Shown here piece by piece: positions 4,977-7,418 of a stretch of DNA of 7,418 bases (within the stretch, counting starts at the first letter, position 1; each line of letters opens with the position of its first letter). A model generated the notes under the pieces. It saw nothing but the letters and a program-made list of their open reading frames with translations. It did not search any database and had not been told where the DNA came from. This stretch comes from Candidatus Falkowbacteria bacterium CG10_big_fil_rev_8_21_14_0_10_43_10 (GTDB lineage Bacteria > Patescibacteriota > Patescibacteriia > Patescibacteriales > XYC2-FULL-47-12): the NCBI GenBank assembly GCA_002773655.1, contig PFAR01000003.1, positions 1 to 7,418 of the forward strand, read 5' to 3'. Both the position numbers and the translations under genes were made by a program.

Positions 4977-7289
4977 CTATTTATTAAATAGCCCTAGTAT
5001 CTCTTCCACCCGCCGCCGGTTCACTGAGCCGAATACGGGCATCTCATCTTGGTTGCGCATCATGGATTGGAGCGTGGGGCGGATGACCGGCCCGTCCGGG
5101 GTGCCGCCGCACCCGCCCTCGAAAAACCCCACGCGGATTTTATCCTCGTTGAGGTCCCTATCCAAAAAGCGGGATGCCTCGTAGTAGAAGGGGTCCACCT
5201 GCCCTGCTAGGTCCCCCCACCATTGCTCGGCTTGCGCACGGTCGTGCGCGCACTGGGGGTAAGCATAGGCCGTCGAGCGCCCGGATTCGTCATACTCGTC
5301 CTCGAGGTCGAACAAGGCGTGCCCCGCTTCGTGGGTGAAGAGTTCGGGCTCGGCTGGGTAGGGATGCCCCTCAATCCGCGTGACTGGGTAGTAGTCCAGG
5401 GCGTACCCGAAGTTCCTCACCGCGCGCACGCGCTGGCCGTCGAGCGTGAAAAGCGGCTTCCATGCGTGGGAGCGGGTGGGGCTGGGACTGGTGACTGGAT
5501 CCCCCTCCTTGCCCGGTTGCACGGCGCGCCGGATGACCGTCTGGTCCGCTTCTTCAAAAGGGATGTTGCTAAGGAGCATGGGGGCCACGTGGCGCAGGCC
5601 GAAGAACCCGAAGTACTCCCCTTCCGAGGGCACGACTTTTTTCGTCAGCTCGGTGAACGAGCCCTCTAATTCCTGGTCCAAGAGCCACACGTTGAACTTG
5701 TTCCTGTTGGAGCGCAGGGGCTCGGTGGCGAAAAACCCAATGGCCTTGTGGGTCAGGTTATTGGTAATGAGCTCTCCCGTGAACTTGTCCGGCGCCGTTA
5801 CCGTGTAGTCCACCTCGGTGAACTCCCCGTCCATCGCTAGGGTGTGCCCGGCGAGTTCCTTGAACTCGTCAAACGAGTCATAGCCCGAACCCACGAGGAT
5901 GATGTTGATGCGCTCCGCGCCGCGGTCGTTGTGCCCGGGCACCAGTTCGACCAATCCGAGGTCCCTAATCTCAAATGGCTCGCGCTCTCCGCAGTACTCC
6001 ACCTGGTACTCCCCCACCCGCTCCACGCCAAACCAGTTGGCGCTCACGTAATCCCCGGCCTCGCGGTCGTTGTGCGCTCCGTCGTTGAACAAGGGCACCT
6101 CCTTGACGAGCTGGTCACTTGCGTCCAGAACGCGCAGGGTGATGTTTTCCTCGATGGGGGCTGGTCCCTTCACGTACACGAACAAATTGTAGTCCGGGAT
6201 GCCAAGTGTGGGGCCCAATTGGATTTTCCTCTCCTGGGCGTTGGTGCAGTCTTCTTCCGTGCGCGCGGGCGGCGCATCCGGCTTGCTGGGGGGTGCCGCG
6301 GATGGCGTGAGGGACATGCGGGTGTCCGTGGTCCGGCCTGCGGTTACACTGGCCTGCGCGTAATTGGATTCGTATCCCTCCTTGGCTGCCTTGAACGTGT
6401 ACGCGCCGGCTTTTAGCGTGAGCGTGGCCACGCCCCGCTCATCCGTGTAGGCGCTTTGTCCCTGGCCCTGCGCGTTCTCGGGTGCGGGGATGGCCCACAC
6501 CTGCGCGCCCAGCAGGGCGGCGCCGGTGGCCGAGTCCGTCACGCTGACCTGCAGTTGCCCAATTTTCGGTGATAAGGCGGGCGTTTGCTGGAGTGTGGAC
6601 TGTAATGGATTTAATGAATTAGCGGCTACTTTTATTTTGGCTAAATCATTATCAGTAACACCCAGCCCTGCTTTGCGCATTGTATTGTAAGCATCTTCAG
6701 CTCTGCCTAAGAAGTGACGTTTCCCGTCATTAGGATTAACATACCACGCCTCGCCATGCGCCTGTACCTGTAATAATATTTTTCCCGATTGCTTAGCGGA
6801 AAAATTCAGATTAATCGGCAATTTTCCGGCTTTATTAGGATGATAGCCGTTTAAAATTTCAGTCTGGTCGCTAAAACCGTCGCCGTCGGTATCAAAATTA
6901 TTTTTATAAGTGCCTAATGAATCCTCAATCATATCGGATAAGCCGTCGCCGTCGGTATCTATGCCATTTAATAAATTAGCCTCCGCTACTGGAATTCTCC
7001 ATAAATTATCATTAGTTACCCCGATGCCTAAACTGCGCATTAATTTATAGGCATCATTCGGCGTACCCATATAATATCTTTCTTCGTCAGCCGGATTGAC
7101 ATACCATGCTTCGCCTTTTTGCTGCACTTGCAGTAATATTTTGCCTTTTAGTTTATTTGCTAAATTTTGCGCTTGAGTTGGTTCAACAGCAAGATTAAAA
7201 AATAAAGATATAATAGCTACCATTATTATGACTATTAATACAATTTTTAATATAAATTTAAACATAAATTTTTTAGCCGTATACCACAT
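4977..7289 (-). CDS. secreted M64-family-like zinc metallopeptidase with N-terminal repeats and TSP3 calcium loops
   Basis: This is a predicted exported protease of 770 residues. Domains in order: a hydrophobic signal or anchor segment at about 11-34 with a likely cleavage site near 40 (EPTQAQ); repeat A 49-108; two TSP3/EF-hand-like loops DTDGDGLSD (111-119) and DTDGDGFSD (133-141), which should bind calcium; repeat B 169-227; a linker; a carboxypeptidase-regulatory-like beta domain 245-326; a Pro-rich linker 327-343; an Ig-like domain 344-443 with FNDGAHNDREAGDY; and a catalytic region from ~450 to the end. The last carries HEAGHALFDLEDEYD (653-667): His653 and His657 as zinc ligands, Glu654 as catalytic base, and Asp664 as likely third ligand, as in IgA-peptidase M64 proteins (HExGHxxxxLxDEY). 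Four cysteines, all in the GC-rich part (348, 433, 680, 727), suggest two disulfides. No lipobox or C-terminal anchor is seen. The start may be Met9 (ATG ending at 7265, MFKFILK), which makes a better signal peptide. The stop of the glycosyltransferase is 4 bases before the first ATG. Base composition changes sharply at about codon 243. Confidence 0.88.
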   Translation of the reverse strand: MWYTAKKFMFKFILKIVLIVIIMVAIISLFFNLAVEPTQAQNLANKLKGKILLQVQQKGEAWYVNPADEERYYMGTPNDAYKLMRSLGIGVTNDNLWRIPVAEANLLNGIDTDGDGLSDMIEDSLGTYKNNFDTDGDGFSDQTEILNGYHPNKAGKLPINLNFSAKQSGKILLQVQAHGEAWYVNPNDGKRHFLGRAEDAYNTMRKAGLGVTDNDLAKIKVAANSLNPLQSTLQQTPALSPKIGQLQVSVTDSATGAALLGAQVWAIPAPENAQGQGQSAYTDERGVATLTLKAGAYTFKAAKEGYESNYAQASVTAGRTTDTRMSLTPSAAPPSKPDAPPARTEEDCTNAQERKIQLGPTLGIPDYNLFVYVKGPAPIEENITLRVLDASDQLVKEVPLFNDGAHNDREAGDYVSANWFGVERVGEYQVEYCGEREPFEIRDLGLVELVPGHNDRGAERINIILVGSGYDSFDEFKELAGHTLAMDGEFTEVDYTVTAPDKFTGELITNNLTHKAIGFFATEPLRSNRNKFNVWLLDQELEGSFTELTKKVVPSEGEYFGFFGLRHVAPMLLSNIPFEEADQTVIRRAVQPGKEGDPVTSPSPTRSHAWKPLFTLDGQRVRAVRNFGYALDYYPVTRIEGHPYPAEPELFTHEAGHALFDLEDEYDESGRSTAYAYPQCAHDRAQAEQWWGDLAGQVDPFYYEASRFLDRDLNEDKIRVGFFEGGCGGTPDGPVIRPTLQSMMRNQDEMPVFGSVNRRRVEEILGLFNK
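4990..6560. other. GC-rich island inside the protease gene
   Basis: Hand counts of G+C per 60 bases give 48 at 6481-6540, 34 at 6541-6600 and 17 at 6601-6660; the line 5461-5520 gives 42 and 5041-5100 gives 38. The sequence beyond both edges is AT-rich. The island covers almost exactly the carboxypeptidase-regulatory-like, Ig-like and M64 domains. No inverted repeats, insertion sequence or integrase is seen at the edges. It suggests acquisition of this part from a GC-rich donor. Confidence 0.7.
6609..6785 (-). repeat. WYVNP repeat unit B (coding, protease residues 169-227)
   Basis: This is the second copy of a ~59-residue unit that starts GKILLQVQ and contains GEAWYVNP, DAY, MR and GVT. By eye a little over half of the positions match copy A. 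This unit recurs in secreted CPR proteins as I remember them and has no function known to me; a surface-binding or cell-wall-attachment role is a guess. Confidence 0.8.
6855..6959 (-). repeat. two TSP3-type calcium-binding loops (coding)
   Basis: Residues 111-123 and 133-145 both begin DTDGDG with SD following, the TSP3/EF-hand-like calcium loop pattern. The spacing is 22 residues, with an Asn-rich turn between. The DNA of the two loops shares a nearly identical GC-rich block. They lie between the two WYVNP repeats. Confidence 0.85.
6966..7145 (-). repeat. WYVNP repeat unit A (coding, protease residues 49-108)
   Basis: This is the first copy of the ~60-residue unit, directly after the signal peptide. 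It shares with copy B the GKILLQVQ start, GEAWYVNP, a Gly before the DAY motif, MR, GVT and a VA-x-LN end. Its position right after the export signal puts it at the mature N-terminus. Confidence 0.8.
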
Positions 7290-7293
7290 ATAT

Positions 7294-7418
7294 TTATTTT
7301 ACCACACCTTTAATTTCCTTCACAAACTTTTCCTTACTAAATTTTTCCGCCTGTTGTTTACACTCCGCGCTCATCTCCCCTGCCCTGTCCGCATCCAGCC
7401 ACTGCACCGCTTTAACTA
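7294..7418 (-). CDS. C-terminal fragment of a probable GT4 glycosyltransferase
   Basis: Forty-one codons before a TAA stop (7294-7296) run off the right edge, so only the tail is visible. The sequence (VKAVQWLDADRAGEMSAECK, then a short linker and AEKFSKEKFVKEIKGVVK) matches the typical end of family-1/GT4 glycosyltransferases: a helix with cysteine, then the F-S-x-E-x-F pattern before the last helix. Such enzymes transfer sugars from activated donors at the cytoplasmic face during glycan or exopolysaccharide synthesis. The stop lies 4 bases before the protease ATG, so the two are probably co-transcribed. The catalytic part lies outside the window, so the family call rests on the tail alone. 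Confidence 0.6.
   Translation of the reverse strand, partial: VKAVQWLDADRAGEMSAECKQQAEKFSKEKFVKEIKGVVK

Noticed and set aside
4942..4977. GGAGA / TCTCC inverted repeat after the protease gene as a terminator
   Set aside because: The loop is about 26 bases, the stem only 5 pairs, and no G+C-rich stem runs into a T-tract in the right place. Read-through into DUF4012 remains possible.
5223..6416. Long open frames on the plus strand opposite the protease gene
   Set aside because: They mirror the GC-rich coding strand, where stop codons are rare. They lack ribosome binding sites and protein-like domains, while the minus-strand frame has a clear M64 motif.
4977..6600. GC-rich block as an insertion sequence or integron cassette
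   Set aside because: No terminal inverted repeats, target duplication, transposase or attachment site is visible at either edge, and the reading frame is continuous across the junction.
1..7418. CRISPR array, tRNA or rRNA genes
   Set aside because: No regularly spaced repeats, cloverleaf-like sequence or rRNA-like stretch was seen on either strand.

Overview
The window looks like a piece of a Candidate Phyla Radiation (Patescibacteria) genome. Three things suggest this: a very long DUF4012 membrane protein; paired GEAWYVNP-type repeats around thrombospondin type 3 (TSP3) calcium loops, a combination I associate with secreted CPR proteins; and a conserved-hypothetical protein whose C-terminal domain resembles proteins of that group. 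Genes are mostly AT-leaning with AT-rich spacers, and the minus-strand genes lack obvious Shine-Dalgarno sites. The phylum is an inference from protein style, not from a marker gene.

Layout, left to right. Positions 1-170 hold a good sigma70 promoter and a leader with a strong ribosome binding site for an unrecognised 207-residue protein (171-794, plus strand). It converges on a minus-strand gene cluster, and both sides share a bidirectional terminator at 816-850. Reading the minus strand in its own direction, the cluster has four genes: the last 41 codons of a probable GT4 glycosyltransferase (7294-7418, running off the window); a secreted M64-like zinc metallopeptidase (4977-7289); a 1001-residue DUF4012 protein (1870-4875) with its own extended -10 promoter; and a 314-residue conserved hypothetical protein (878-1822).

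The genes suggest a cell-envelope locus: glycan synthesis (glycosyltransferase), an exported calcium-dependent protease, and a membrane-anchored DUF4012 protein of a kind often found near surface-polysaccharide genes. The role of the 314-residue protein is unknown.

The most striking signal is inside the protease gene. Its first ~243 codons (signal peptide, repeats, TSP3 loops) are AT-rich. The remaining ~527 codons (carboxypeptidase-regulatory-like domain, Ig-like domain, M64 catalytic domain) are strongly GC-rich. The switch falls within about 60 bases around 6541-6600, at a domain linker and in frame. This looks like a foreign protease joined to a native export/surface module.
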